In this document: positions 43,680-51,282 of the stretch, piece after piece
Layout: the number at the start of each line of letters is the position of its first letter
Numbering within the stretch: position 1 is the stretch's first letter
Assembly: GCF_026341035.1 (NCBI RefSeq)
Contig: NZ_JAPEOQ010000001.1
Location: 1,736,001-1,800,000 of the forward strand
Source of the DNA: Streptomyces sp. NBC_01016
Lineage (GTDB): Bacteria > Actinomycetota > Actinomycetes > Streptomycetales > Streptomycetaceae
DNA length: 64,000 nucleotides
Direction: 5' to 3'
Notes under the pieces: model-generated
Databases searched by the model: none
The model's input: only the letters and a program-made list of their open reading frames with translations
What the model was told of the DNA's origin: nothing
Program-made: the position numbers and the translations under genes

Positions 43680-43688
43680 ACTTGGGGG

Positions 43689-43730
43689 AAGCCCCCTCTG
43701 AACTGCGTAAATGCAGTTCAGAGGGGGCTT
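43689..43730 (+). terminator. Original host terminator of tRNA-Tyr, right of attR
   Basis: AAGCCCCCTCTGAACTGC pairs perfectly with GCAGTTCAGAGGGGGCTT around GTAAAT. Before integration it stood ten bases after the tRNA gene. Confidence 0.85.
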
Positions 43731-43895
43731 CGTCGTGTTTGGGGGTGATCTTGCGGGTGGAATCGAAATGCGGTGATCTGCGTCACATTGCCCAGATCTG
43801 TGGGGATCTACGCAGCCCGCCCGAACGCCCTTGTGTGACGGATGGGACGCCCATAGGGTGAGCCGGCTTGTGGCGGCAAGAAGAGGCGGGGCGGT

Positions 43896-45788
43896 ATGCG
43901 CGTTGGGCTGGTGACCATGCCCTGGCACGCGATCGACCTGCCCTCCCTCCAGGTGGGCCTGCTGCACCAGCTGCTGCGCGAGGTTCGCCCGGACGACGAG
44001 GTGCGCGAGTTCCACGGCTCGCTGCGCTGGGCGGAGCTGCTTCTCGAGTGTTCGGGTGGCCGTCTGGGCCCCAGCGACTACGAGGCGATCGGCAGCGACT
44101 CGATCTTCCACGGGATCGGCGACTGGGTGTTCTCCGGAGTCCTCTACGACGACGAGGACTGGGGCGCCGCACAGCTGCGGTCGTACGCGCGTGAGCGCGG
44201 TGTGCCCGCCGACATCCTGGACACGGCCTTCGAGATGCGCCGCCATGCCGCCGCGTACATCGAGCGCTGCGCGACCGAGGTGCTGGCGCACGAGCCCGAT
44301 GTCGTCGGTTTCACGAGCACGTTCATGCAGAACGTGGCGTCCCTCGCCCTCGCCAAGGAGCTCAAGCGCCGTCACCCGAAGCTGACCGTCGTCTTCGGAG
44401 GCAGTAACTGCGAAGGCCCCATGGGCCACGCCCTGCACCGCAACCACCCCTACGTGGACCATGTCGTGCGCGGCGAAGGGGAGTACGCCTTCCCGGCCCT
44501 CCTCGCCCACCTGGACGCGGGCACGCCCCCCGACGACGTTTCGGGCCTCTGCTGGTGGGACGGCGGCGTCTCACGGACCAACACGGAACCCCAACGCACC
44601 GTGGTTCCGGCCCACATACCGTCGCCCGATTACGACCAGTGGCAGGCGGAGATCGAGGCATCGCCGGTCCTCGAACACGTGTATCCCAAGCTGGTCGTCG
44701 AGGGCGCCCGCGGCTGCTGGTGGGGCGAGAAGCATCACTGCACCTTCTGCGGCCTCAACGGCAGCACCATGGCGTTTCGCGCCAAGCCCGGCGAGCGGCT
44801 GTGGAGCGAGATCGAACGCCTCGTGCGCCGCCACCGCATCCTCGACATCGTCACCGTCGACAACATCATCGACATGGCGTACTTCAAGGACTTCCTGCCG
44901 CTCGCCGCCGACAGCGGCTGGGACCTGCGGATCCACTACGAAGTGAAGTCCAACCTCAACCGGGAGCAGATCGCCCAACTCGGCGCCGCCGGCGTGGTGT
45001 TGATCCAGCCCGGCATCGAAAGCCTCAGCAACCGCGTCCTCGACCTGATGGACAAGGGCGTCACCGGCGCCCGCAACATCCGCACGCTGCGCGAGTTCGA
45101 CAACCACGAGATCACCTGCACCTGGAACTACCTCTACGGGTTCCCCGGCGAGACCGTGCGGGACTACGCGCGCGTGCTCGACCAGATGCCCGCCCTCGTG
45201 CACCTCCAGCCGCCGAGCGGCGCCTTCCGGATCCAACTGGAACGCTTCAGCCCGCACTTCACCGACCCCACCCTGGGCTTCGGCAAGCGGCGCCCCGCCG
45301 ACATGTACCAGCACGTGTACGAGCTCCCGGAGTCCGAACTCGCCGACCTGGTCTACCTGTTCGACACCGAGGACGCCGGCATCGGTGGCGACACGGAGGA
45401 CCGGCTGCTGCGGGCCGTGGCGCAATGGCGCGCGCAGCACGCCACGTCGACCCTCGTCATGGAGCAGGCGGGCGAGGACGAGAACACGCTCCTCGTACGG
45501 GACCGCCGCGAGGGCTGGCCGCGCCGCACCTACTGGTTCAACGGCTGGGAGGCGGCCGCTCTGCGCATCCTGGAGGAGGGCGCCGGCGAACCCGCCCTGC
45601 AGCGCAGACTCGCCGCCGCAGGCCACGACGTACCGGCCGAAGAGCTGGGGGAGTGGGTCGCACAGGCCGTTACGTTCGGCCTCCTCTTCCGCGACACCGG
45701 AACCTACGTCTCCCTGCCCACCCGCGCCGCGCCGATCCGCATCGGGAACGAACCCTCCGGCCCCACCGTCCGGGCGGCCTCCGGATGA
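43896..45788 (+). CDS. Cobalamin-dependent radical SAM enzyme, RiPP C-methyltransferase type
   Basis: A 630-residue enzyme. Residues ~1-225 include a B12-binding domain (DVVGFTSTFMQNVASLALA, VVFGGSNCEG, HVVRGEGEYAF). The radical SAM core has C274-x7-C282-x2-C285 (GCWWGEKHHCTFCGLNG); this unusual CX7CX2C spacing is that of PoyB/PoyC-type RiPP C-methyltransferases, not classical CX3CX2C. GIESLSNRVLDLMDKG and WNYLYGFPGE follow. The C-terminal ~150 residues may form a winged-helix-like peptide-binding part. It should transfer methyl groups to unactivated carbons of a peptide. ATG overlaps the DUF5825-like gene at its far end. Confidence 0.87.
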   Translation: MRVGLVTMPWHAIDLPSLQVGLLHQLLREVRPDDEVREFHGSLRWAELLLECSGGRLGPSDYEAIGSDSIFHGIGDWVFSGVLYDDEDWGAAQLRSYARERGVPADILDTAFEMRRHAAAYIERCATEVLAHEPDVVGFTSTFMQNVASLALAKELKRRHPKLTVVFGGSNCEGPMGHALHRNHPYVDHVVRGEGEYAFPALLAHLDAGTPPDDVSGLCWWDGGVSRTNTEPQRTVVPAHIPSPDYDQWQAEIEASPVLEHVYPKLVVEGARGCWWGEKHHCTFCGLNGSTMAFRAKPGERLWSEIERLVRRHRILDIVTVDNIIDMAYFKDFLPLAADSGWDLRIHYEVKSNLNREQIAQLGAAGVVLIQPGIESLSNRVLDLMDKGVTGARNIRTLREFDNHEITCTWNYLYGFPGETVRDYARVLDQMPALVHLQPPSGAFRIQLERFSPHFTDPTLGFGKRRPADMYQHVYELPESELADLVYLFDTEDAGIGGDTEDRLLRAVAQWRAQHATSTLVMEQAGEDENTLLVRDRREGWPRRTYWFNGWEAAALRILEEGAGEPALQRRLAAAGHDVPAEELGEWVAQAVTFGLLFRDTGTYVSLPTRAAPIRIGNEPSGPTVRAASG

Positions 45789-46405
45789 CCGTGCTCCCCG
45801 CCCTCGCCCCGCACCGCGTCATCGGCAACCGCGTCCGCGTGACCGAGCCGCTGCTCCTGCACGGCGACGGCCGCGCCACCACACGAGCGGTCCAGTTCCT
45901 GCGCGAGTGCCAGGCCGCGGGACTGAGTACCCACTGGGAGACGGCCGCCGCCCCGCGTCATACGTATGACGGAACCGAGGCTCCTGAGGGCGCGGCAGGT
46001 GTTACGTATGACGGAACCGCCGCCGCAAACCGTGTTACGTACAACCTCCGCACCCTGCACCACCTCCCACCCCCGGCCCAACAGCCCGACTCACCAAGCG
46101 AGTTGACGGCTTGGCGCGCCGAGCACACCTACGGGATGCTCTACCACCGTCGCGGCCCGGGATTCGTCACGGTCATGGACCGCCGGGAGCGCCCCGCCCC
46201 GGCGCGGTTCACGCTCGACCACCCCGACCTGCTCGCCGCCTTCGACGCGCTGAGCGACGCCACACGGCTCGACACGCTCGCCCCCGCACACCATGAGGCG
46301 GCCCTCCACCTGGCGGAGGAGGAGCTGGCGCTGATCGTGGACGGGTGGGCGGTGGCGCTGCCGCCCCGCATGCGCCGCTGGCCCGTGCCGTGCATGGGGA
46401 TCTGA
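45785..46405 (+). CDS. DUF5825-like partner of the radical SAM enzyme
   Basis: A 206-residue soluble protein coupled to the radical SAM gene by an ATGA overlap. Conserved-looking parts are GNRVRVTEPLLLHGDGRATTRAVQFLRECQ at the start (core LLLHGDGRATTRAVQFLREC) and MRRWPVPCMGI at the C-terminus. The middle (residues ~55-85) contains a repeated TYDGT segment encoded by a repetitive, palindromic DNA insert. The family name is from memory of proteins found beside RiPP radical SAM genes. Role unknown; a substrate-handling subunit is plausible. Confidence 0.7.
   Translation: MTVLPALAPHRVIGNRVRVTEPLLLHGDGRATTRAVQFLRECQAAGLSTHWETAAAPRHTYDGTEAPEGAAGVTYDGTAAANRVTYNLRTLHHLPPPAQQPDSPSELTAWRAEHTYGMLYHRRGPGFVTVMDRRERPAPARFTLDHPDLLAAFDALSDATRLDTLAPAHHEAALHLAEEELALIVDGWAVALPPRMRRWPVPCMGI
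45958..46035 (+). repeat. Repeated TACGTATGACGGAACC units within the DUF5825-like gene
   Basis: TCATACGTATGA is a perfect 12-base palindrome, followed by GACGGAACC. The unit GTTACGTATGACGGAACC recurs about 42 bases later and a partial GTTACGTACAACC after another 33. The insert keeps the reading frame. Confidence 0.7.
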
Positions 46406-46424
46406 CGCCGCGTCGCCGTACAAG

Positions 46425-46456
46425 AAACCCCCTCAGGACCCTTCCTGAGGGGGTTT
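46425..46456 (+). terminator. Terminator of the radical SAM operon
   Basis: AAACCCCCTCAGGA and TCCTGAGGGGGTTT pair around a four-base loop, 20 bases after the DUF5825-like gene. Confidence 0.9.
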
Positions 46457-46495
46457 CAGCGTGTGCCCGCGACGATCACAAAGCAGACTGAACCC

Positions 46496-46714
46496 ATGCC
46501 GACCACATCCCGCCGCCGACACTGCCCCGAATGCCGCCGCGAGATCGCGGTCGTGGCAGGCCGCTTCGCCCGCCACGACCCTCCCGGCACCCGCGCCGCG
46601 GGAGAGCTGGTCTCCTGCCCCGGTTCACGCCGCCCCGCCCAGCTCGGCGCCGTCCAGGACGCGCTCGACGGGTACGTGGTCCCGCACGTGCCGGGCCAGA
46701 TGCCGCTGTTCTGA
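46496..46714 (+). CDS. Small zinc-ribbon-like protein
   Basis: A 72-residue protein with HCPECRREIAVVAGRFARHDPPG and a later single Cys (LVSCPGS). One CxxC pair plus His/Cys could bind zinc. The ATG at 46496 has no strong ribosome site. It stands alone after a strong terminator. Function unknown. Confidence 0.6.
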   Translation: MPTTSRRRHCPECRREIAVVAGRFARHDPPGTRAAGELVSCPGSRRPAQLGAVQDALDGYVVPHVPGQMPLF

Positions 46715-46717
46715 AGT

Positions 46718-46830
46718 CCGTTGCTCTGAGGCATACGACACCGCTGCTCTGAGGCATACGGCGCCGCCGTTCGAGGCATACGGTGCCGCTGTCCCGAGAC
46801 GTACGGCGCCGCTTCCCTGAGGCGCACACG
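46718..46830. repeat. Five ~23-bp tandem repeats
   Basis: Units of the form CCGCTGCTCTGAGGCATACG recur five times with decreasing similarity between the small zinc-ribbon gene and the convergent oxidoreductase gene. No coding role is evident. GGCATACGG resembles the ATACGTATG core repeated in the DUF5825-like gene. Confidence 0.75.
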
Positions 46831-46882
46831 CACACGCCACGCACCCAGGCCGCCCGCCCGCGTACGCCACGGCTCAGACGAC

Positions 46883-47539
46883 TCAGTTGCCCGCGACCGA
46901 CTTCACCGCCACCGTGACCGGCGTGGAACCGGAGATCAGCTCCAGCGTGAGCCCCGCCGTGGCGGGCGTGTCCACAAGATCCGCGAGGACGGCGGCCACG
47001 TCGTCGCGCGGCACCGGTCCGCGCCCGGTCGAGGCCTCCAGACGGACGAGCCCCGTGCCCGCGTCGTTCGTCAGCTGCCCCGGCCGCAGGATCGTCCAGT
47101 CGAGCCCGGTACGGCGCCGTACGTCGTCGTCGGCCGCGCCCTTGGCCCGCAGGTAGACGTCGAAGACGTCGTCGCCCTGGTGCGCGGCGTCCGCCGCCAT
47201 CGCCGACACCACGATGTAGCGGCGCACCTTGGCCCGCTGCGCGGCATCCGCGAACAGCACGGCGGCGTCCCGGTCCACGGTGTCCTTCCGGCCGGCGTCG
47301 CTGCCCGGACCCGCGCCCGCCGCGAAGACGGCCGCGTCGGCACCCTGCAGATGCGCCGCGACCTCCTCCACGGACGCCGACTCCAGGTCGCACAGAACGG
47401 GTTCCGCACCGGCGGACCGCAGGGCGTCACCCTGCTCCGACCTGCGGATGATTCCGGCTACTTCGTCTCCGCGCGCGGAGAGCAGCCGCTCGAGCCGCAG
47501 TGCGATCTGACCATGACCCCCAGCGATGACAATGCGCAT
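46883..47539 (-). CDS. NAD(P)-binding, NmrA/SDR-like oxidoreductase
   Basis: A 218-residue protein with Rossmann motif AGGHGQIALRL (residues 6-16), YIVVSAMAA and the LDWTILRPGQLTND block typical of NAD(P)H-binding epimerase-like proteins. ATG at 47539. Monocistronic. Substrate unknown. Confidence 0.85.
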   Translation of the reverse strand: MRIVIAGGHGQIALRLERLLSARGDEVAGIIRRSEQGDALRSAGAEPVLCDLESASVEEVAAHLQGADAAVFAAGAGPGSDAGRKDTVDRDAAVLFADAAQRAKVRRYIVVSAMAADAAHQGDDVFDVYLRAKGAADDDVRRRTGLDWTILRPGQLTNDAGTGLVRLEASTGRGPVPRDDVAAVLADLVDTPATAGLTLELISGSTPVTVAVKSVAGN

Positions 47540-47609
47540 GTCTCCGACGGTACGCCCGAGGCGGAAGGTTCACCGTGCAACCATGCGCGCCCCGGCCACG
47601 TACGGGTGT

Positions 47610-48860
47610 TCAAGCGGGGCCCCCGCCGCCGTACTTGGCCGCCCGGCCCTGCCGCGGCAGATCGAGGGCGACCGCGGCGGCCGAGTCGCAGTACTCCCGC
47701 ACCGCGCTGGTCCGCGCCACGACGCGTCCCCGGTGCACGACGATCCGGCTGTACGCGAGGGAGAGCACGCCCGCGAGCCGGTCGCCCCGCACCGCGAGCA
47801 GCTCCGCGGGAAACCCCGCCTCCACGCGCACTTCCGGCAGGCCGAGCGCCGCCCTGGCCGTCGAACTCACCGCTTCGTAGGCGTCCTCCGGGCGCATCCC
47901 GTAGCGCGATGCCAACAAGTAGGCGGCCTCCAGAGGGTCGCCGCGACCTACAGGGTTCGACACGTCGCGCAGCGCCCCGCTGCCCGCCGCGATCGGCACC
48001 CCGGCCGCCCGCAGCAGCCGCACCGGCGCGACGGCCCGCTCGTCCACCCCCGCGCACCCTCCCTGCGGCAGGCACGTCACCGTCACCCCGGCCGCCGCGA
48101 GCCGGTCCACGGCGGGCCGTGCCGCTTCCTCCGGCAGCCGGGAGAGCCCGCCCAGCGGTCCGACGGTGACGCCCGCACGAAGCCCGCCGACCGCCGCCGC
48201 GAGCCGCCCGAGCCGCGCCGGATCGGCCCCGTCCGTGTGCAGGTCGACCGGGCACCCGTGTTCGGCGGCGACTTCAAGAACCGCCTCTACGTAGCCCGTT
48301 GGATCGGGGTCCAGGTCGGGGCAACCGCCTACTACGGAGGCGCCCATTTTGACGGCGTCCCGCAACATGGCGAGCCCGTCGGCCCCGGCGAGCCCGGTCA
48401 GCAGCCGGGGCATCGCCACCGTTCGCAGATCCGCGAGCCCCACCAGCGAACGCCGCGCCTGGAGCACCGCCTCCATCGAACCGAGCCCCTCCATGTCGCC
48501 GATCCGCACATGGGAGCGCAGGGCGGTGGCCCCGTGGCCGAGCTGCAGCAGGGCGCTCTCGGTGGCCCGGCGCTGGACGTCCACGGGGTCGTACGGGACG
48601 GGGCCCTCACAGTCGGCCGAGAGGGCCGTGTCCGCGTGCGCGTGCGGCTCGACGGGGGCAGGGAGCAGCAGGCAGCCGGTGAGGTCCAGGCGCGAGCCGT
48701 GCGCGGTGAGGCTGCCGGCCGTGCCGACCGCCTCGATGCGCCCGCCGCCGAGCCGCACGTCCACGGTCCTGCCGTCGGGGAGCCGGGCGCCGCTCAGGAG
48801 CAGTCCGGAGCCCTCGGGCACGTCGGGTGACGGTGGCTGCTGTGAGGAACTGTGGGGCAT
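47610..48860 (-). CDS. Amidohydrolase-superfamily protein with degenerate metal site
   Basis: A 416-residue protein of cytosine-deaminase-like fold: a small beta-sandwich N-terminus (LLLSGARLPDGRTVDVRLGGG), then EPHAHADTAL with the HxH metal motif and VDLHTDGAD with the third His. The expected catalytic Glu after DLHTD is Gly, the next metal-site His appears as Pro in VTVGPLGGLSRLP, and the Asp of the usual GADN motif is missing in AAGSGALRD. It may therefore be inactive or have a changed function. I use ATG at 48860 (GGGAG upstream), not 48902. Upstream 48,861-49,091 holds no gene. Confidence 0.78.
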   Translation of the reverse strand: MPHSSSQQPPSPDVPEGSGLLLSGARLPDGRTVDVRLGGGRIEAVGTAGSLTAHGSRLDLTGCLLLPAPVEPHAHADTALSADCEGPVPYDPVDVQRRATESALLQLGHGATALRSHVRIGDMEGLGSMEAVLQARRSLVGLADLRTVAMPRLLTGLAGADGLAMLRDAVKMGASVVGGCPDLDPDPTGYVEAVLEVAAEHGCPVDLHTDGADPARLGRLAAAVGGLRAGVTVGPLGGLSRLPEEAARPAVDRLAAAGVTVTCLPQGGCAGVDERAVAPVRLLRAAGVPIAAGSGALRDVSNPVGRGDPLEAAYLLASRYGMRPEDAYEAVSSTARAALGLPEVRVEAGFPAELLAVRGDRLAGVLSLAYSRIVVHRGRVVARTSAVREYCDSAAAVALDLPRQGRAAKYGGGGPA

Positions 48861-49091
48861 CGCGCTCCCGAGGGCTCGGCGAGGACGCGTATCGCGCCTC
48901 ACAAGATCACGAAGGGTGGGTCGACCCTAGGACCGTGACAGGGGCGTTTCGAGGACCGCCGAAATAGTCGTACTGGTGGGGTCCGAGGGGCTCATGTGCC
49001 CCTCGTGAGAAGGCGGCATCGTTCCCGGCGGGCGGGGGCGTGAAACGGATTTGGGCGATCGGCGCGCAACCGTGTAATGTCTTCATCGCTC

Positions 49092-49164
49092 GCCCCAATA
49101 GCTCAGTCGGTAGAGCGTCTCCATGGTAAGGAGAAGGTCTGCGGTTCGATTCCGCATTGGGGCT
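49092..49164 (+). tRNA. tRNA-Thr (GGT)
   Basis: 73 nt: acceptor GCCCCAA/TTGGGGC, D-stem GCTC/GAGC, anticodon stem TCTCC/GGAGA with loop ATGGTAA (anticodon GGT), T-loop TTCGATT. CCA is not encoded. Confidence 0.97.
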
Positions 49165-49198
49165 CTGGTGCAGACGTCGTTCGCGTCGCTTGCATCAC

Positions 49199-49271
49199 AG
49201 CGGTGTAGCTCAGTCGGTAGAGCAAGCGGCTCATAATCGCTGTGTCACCGGTTCAAGTCCGGTCACCGCTA
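49199..49271 (+). tRNA. tRNA-Met (CAT), elongator type
   Basis: 73 nt: acceptor AGCGGTG/CACCGCT, D-arm GCTC/GAGC, anticodon loop CTCATAA (CAT), T-loop TTCAAGT. The paired first acceptor position (A-T) marks the elongator rather than the initiator. Confidence 0.96.
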
Positions 49272-49365
49272 CTGACAGTAGCCGATTCTGGGGTCGGTCC
49301 TTCGATCGGCTACTCTTTTATGCGTTAAACCTTTGTCCCATCCGTTCGTCAAGGAGTGCACTCAC

Positions 49366-49530
49366 GTGGCTGCCACCGACGTCCGCCCGAAGATCACGCT
49401 GGCCTGCGTGGAGTGCAAGGAGCGGAACTACATCACCAAGAAGAACCGGCGTAACAACCCGGACCGTCTTGAGATGAAGAAGCACTGCCCGCGTTGCAAC
49501 GCGCACACCGCGCACCGCGAAACGCGATAA
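49366..49530 (+). CDS. rpmG: Ribosomal protein bL33
   Basis: A 54-residue L33 protein: [24 protein letters not shown] with core CVECKERNY, and [14 protein letters not shown], giving the four zinc cysteines of the C+ form. GTG start preceded by AAGGAG. Directly follows tRNA-Met, as in other Streptomyces. Confidence 0.96.
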   Translation: MAATDVRPKITLACVECKERNYITKKNRRNNPDRLEMKKHCPRCNAHTAHRETR

Positions 49531-49542
49531 ATCAGGCTCGTA

Positions 49543-49577
49543 CACGAGGCCGTCCCCACTTCGGGGGCGGCCTCGTG
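49543..49577 (+). terminator. Terminator after rpmG
   Basis: CACGAGGCCG pairs with CGGCCTCGTG, extended by TCCCC/GGGG(G), 12 bases after the rpmG stop. Confidence 0.8.
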
Positions 49578-49628
49578 TCGTTTCGTAGATCAGGCAGATC
49601 AAGAACACATCCAGGAGGTACCGAGCCC

Positions 49629-50081
49629 ATGGCGCTCGACCAGTCCTTCGTGGGGCGGACCTATCCGCCCACCACCTCGTACGAGGTCGGCCGGGAGAAG
49701 ATCCGTGAGTTCGCGGAGGCGGTGGGGGACACGAACCCCGCGTACGTCGACCGTGCCGCCGCCGAGGAGCTCGGTCACCCCGATGTGATCGCGCCGCCGA
49801 CCTTTGTGTTCGCGATCACTTTCAAGGCCGCGGGCGAGGTCATCCACGACCCGGAGCTGGGGCTCGACTACAGCCGCGTCGTGCACGGTGACCAGAAGTT
49901 CGCCTACACGCGCCCGGTGCGGGCCGGCGACACGCTGACCGTGACCTCCACCATCGAGGGCATCAAGTCCCTTGCGGGCAACGACATCATCGACGTCCGC
50001 GGTGAGGTGCACGACGAGGCCGGTGAGCACGTCGTGACCGCCTGGACCAAGCTCGTCTCGCGCGCCGCTGAGGAGGCCTGA
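49629..50081 (+). CDS. MaoC-like dehydratase, HadA-type (FAS1-like domain) subunit
   Basis: A 150-residue hot-dog-fold protein (UPF0336/MaoC_dehydrat_N): YEVGREKIREFAEAVGDTNPAY at the start and FAYTRPVRAGDTLTVTSTIEG in the second half (core RAGDTLTVTSTI). AGGAGG precedes the ATG. Together with the following gene it forms a pair like mycobacterial HadAB, in which this subunit binds the acyl chain. In Streptomyces the metabolic role is not established from sequence. Confidence 0.88.
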   Translation: MALDQSFVGRTYPPTTSYEVGREKIREFAEAVGDTNPAYVDRAAAEELGHPDVIAPPTFVFAITFKAAGEVIHDPELGLDYSRVVHGDQKFAYTRPVRAGDTLTVTSTIEGIKSLAGNDIIDVRGEVHDEAGEHVVTAWTKLVSRAAEEA

Positions 50082-50086
50082 TCGCC

Positions 50087-50515
50087 ATGGCGACGAACAT
50101 CAAGTACGCCGATGTCGAGGTCGGCACCGAGCTGCCCGCGCAGTCCTTCCCCGTGACGCGCGCCACGCTCGTGCAGTACGCGGGCGCCTCCGGTGACTTC
50201 AACCCGATCCACTGGAACGAGAAGTTCGCGGTCGAGGTCGGCCTGCCGGACGTGATCGCGCACGGCATGTTCACCATGGCCGCGGCGGTCCGTGTCGTCA
50301 CCGACTGGACCGGCGACCCGGCCGCCGTCGTCGAGTACGGCGTCCGCTTCACCAAGCCGGTCGTCGTGCCGAACGACGACAAGGGCGCCGAGATAGAGGT
50401 CAGCGCCAAGGTCGCGGCCAAGCTCGACGACAACCGCGTACGGGTCGACCTGACCGCCATGAGCGCGGGGCAGAAGGTGCTCGGGATGTCGCGGGCGGTC
50501 GTTCAGCTGGTCTGA
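50087..50515 (+). CDS. MaoC-like dehydratase, HadB-type catalytic subunit
   Basis: A 142-residue MaoC protein with the hydratase-2 active-site motif YAGASGDFNPIHWNEKFA, containing the catalytic Asp and His, and DVIAHGMFTMA. Five bases after the previous gene. Likely hydrates or dehydrates (R)-3-hydroxyacyl thioesters as a heterodimer with its neighbour. Confidence 0.9.
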   Translation: MATNIKYADVEVGTELPAQSFPVTRATLVQYAGASGDFNPIHWNEKFAVEVGLPDVIAHGMFTMAAAVRVVTDWTGDPAAVVEYGVRFTKPVVVPNDDKGAEIEVSAKVAAKLDDNRVRVDLTAMSAGQKVLGMSRAVVQLV

Positions 50516-50548
50516 CCGCTCGGTCTGATCGCCATCTACGTAGCTGTG

Positions 50549-50583
50549 CGTAAGGGGCACCCTCTTTGAGGGTGCCCCTTACG
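50549..50583 (+). terminator. Terminator after the MaoC pair
   Basis: A perfect 16-base stem starting CGTAAGGGGCACCCTC with loop TTT. Confidence 0.9.
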
Positions 50584-50617
50584 TGTGTCCCTGCTCACAT
50601 GTGGGGGTTGACTTAGA

Positions 50618-50633
50618 TAGTGATTGGCCACTA
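50618..50633. promoter_or_regulatory. Candidate TetR operator before the regulator gene
   Basis: TAGTG-ATTGGC-CACTA inverted repeat, 11 bases before the tetR start and just downstream of a TTGACT -35 candidate. It shares CACTAAC-like sequence with the site upstream of the MFS gene. Confidence 0.5.
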
Positions 50634-50643
50634 ACTTTCTCGC

Positions 50644-51198
50644 ATGGTCAGGATGAGCGCGGAGGAGCGGCGCGAGAGCGTCACCCGTGCGGCGATGGTC
50701 GAATTCGCCCGCGGCGGCTACAAGGGCACGTCCACCGAGGCGATCGCCAAGCGTGTGGGTGTCTCGCAGCCGTATCTCTTCCGGCTCTTTCCGGGCAAGG
50801 AAGCCATCTTCCTTGCCGCGTCCCGGCGTTGCTGCGAAGGCGTCACCGGGGTGTTCCGGAGGGCGGTCGAGGGGGTGGAGGCGGCCGAGGTCGAGGAGGC
50901 CTTGGGTGCGGCCTATCTGTCGCTCATCGCGGACGACCCGGACATGCTGCTCATGCAGATGCAGATGTACGTCGCCGTGGCCGCGGCGGAAGCGTCCGGC
51001 GACCCGGAGTTCGGCGAAGAACTGCGCGGCCTGTGGATGGAGATGTACGACACCGTCCTGCTGGCGATGGGGGCGGACGTCGAAGAGGCGAGCCAGTTCC
51101 TCGCGGTGGGGATGCTGATCAACGTCCTGGTGTCGATGGGGTTCCCGCCCGAGCACCGGGTCTGGACCGGCTGTTTCGCGTCACCGAAGTCCAAGTAG
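50644..51198 (+). CDS. TetR-family regulator of the adjacent efflux gene
   Basis: A 184-residue protein with an N-terminal helix-turn-helix (RESVTRAAMVEFARGGYKGTST, AIAKRVGVSQPYLFRLFPGKEAIF) and a helical ligand domain. Followed on the same strand by an MFS transporter gene with an operator in between. Likely represses both until a transported compound binds. Confidence 0.9.
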   Translation: MVRMSAEERRESVTRAAMVEFARGGYKGTSTEAIAKRVGVSQPYLFRLFPGKEAIFLAASRRCCEGVTGVFRRAVEGVEAAEVEEALGAAYLSLIADDPDMLLMQMQMYVAVAAAEASGDPEFGEELRGLWMEMYDTVLLAMGADVEEASQFLAVGMLINVLVSMGFPPEHRVWTGCFASPKSK

Positions 51199-51241
51199 CA
51201 CGGCGTGTGTCACAGGGGTGCGCACTTTTGTACCCACGAAA

Positions 51242-51261
51242 GTTAGTCATCAATAACTAAC
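51242..51261. promoter_or_regulatory. Candidate TetR operator before the MFS gene
   Basis: GTTAGT and ACTAAC form a six-base inverted repeat with an eight-base AT-rich spacer (CATCAATA), 21 bases before the transporter start. Confidence 0.55.
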
Positions 51262-51282
51262 CAAAGGTCACTGGGGGAAGCA

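Noticed and set aside
46118..46830. Minus-strand and alternative plus-strand frames through the tandem repeats after the radical SAM operon, considered as a repetitive RiPP precursor.
   Set aside because: The frames carry no leader-like segment, the repeats degenerate without keeping any one frame, and no ribosome site is present.
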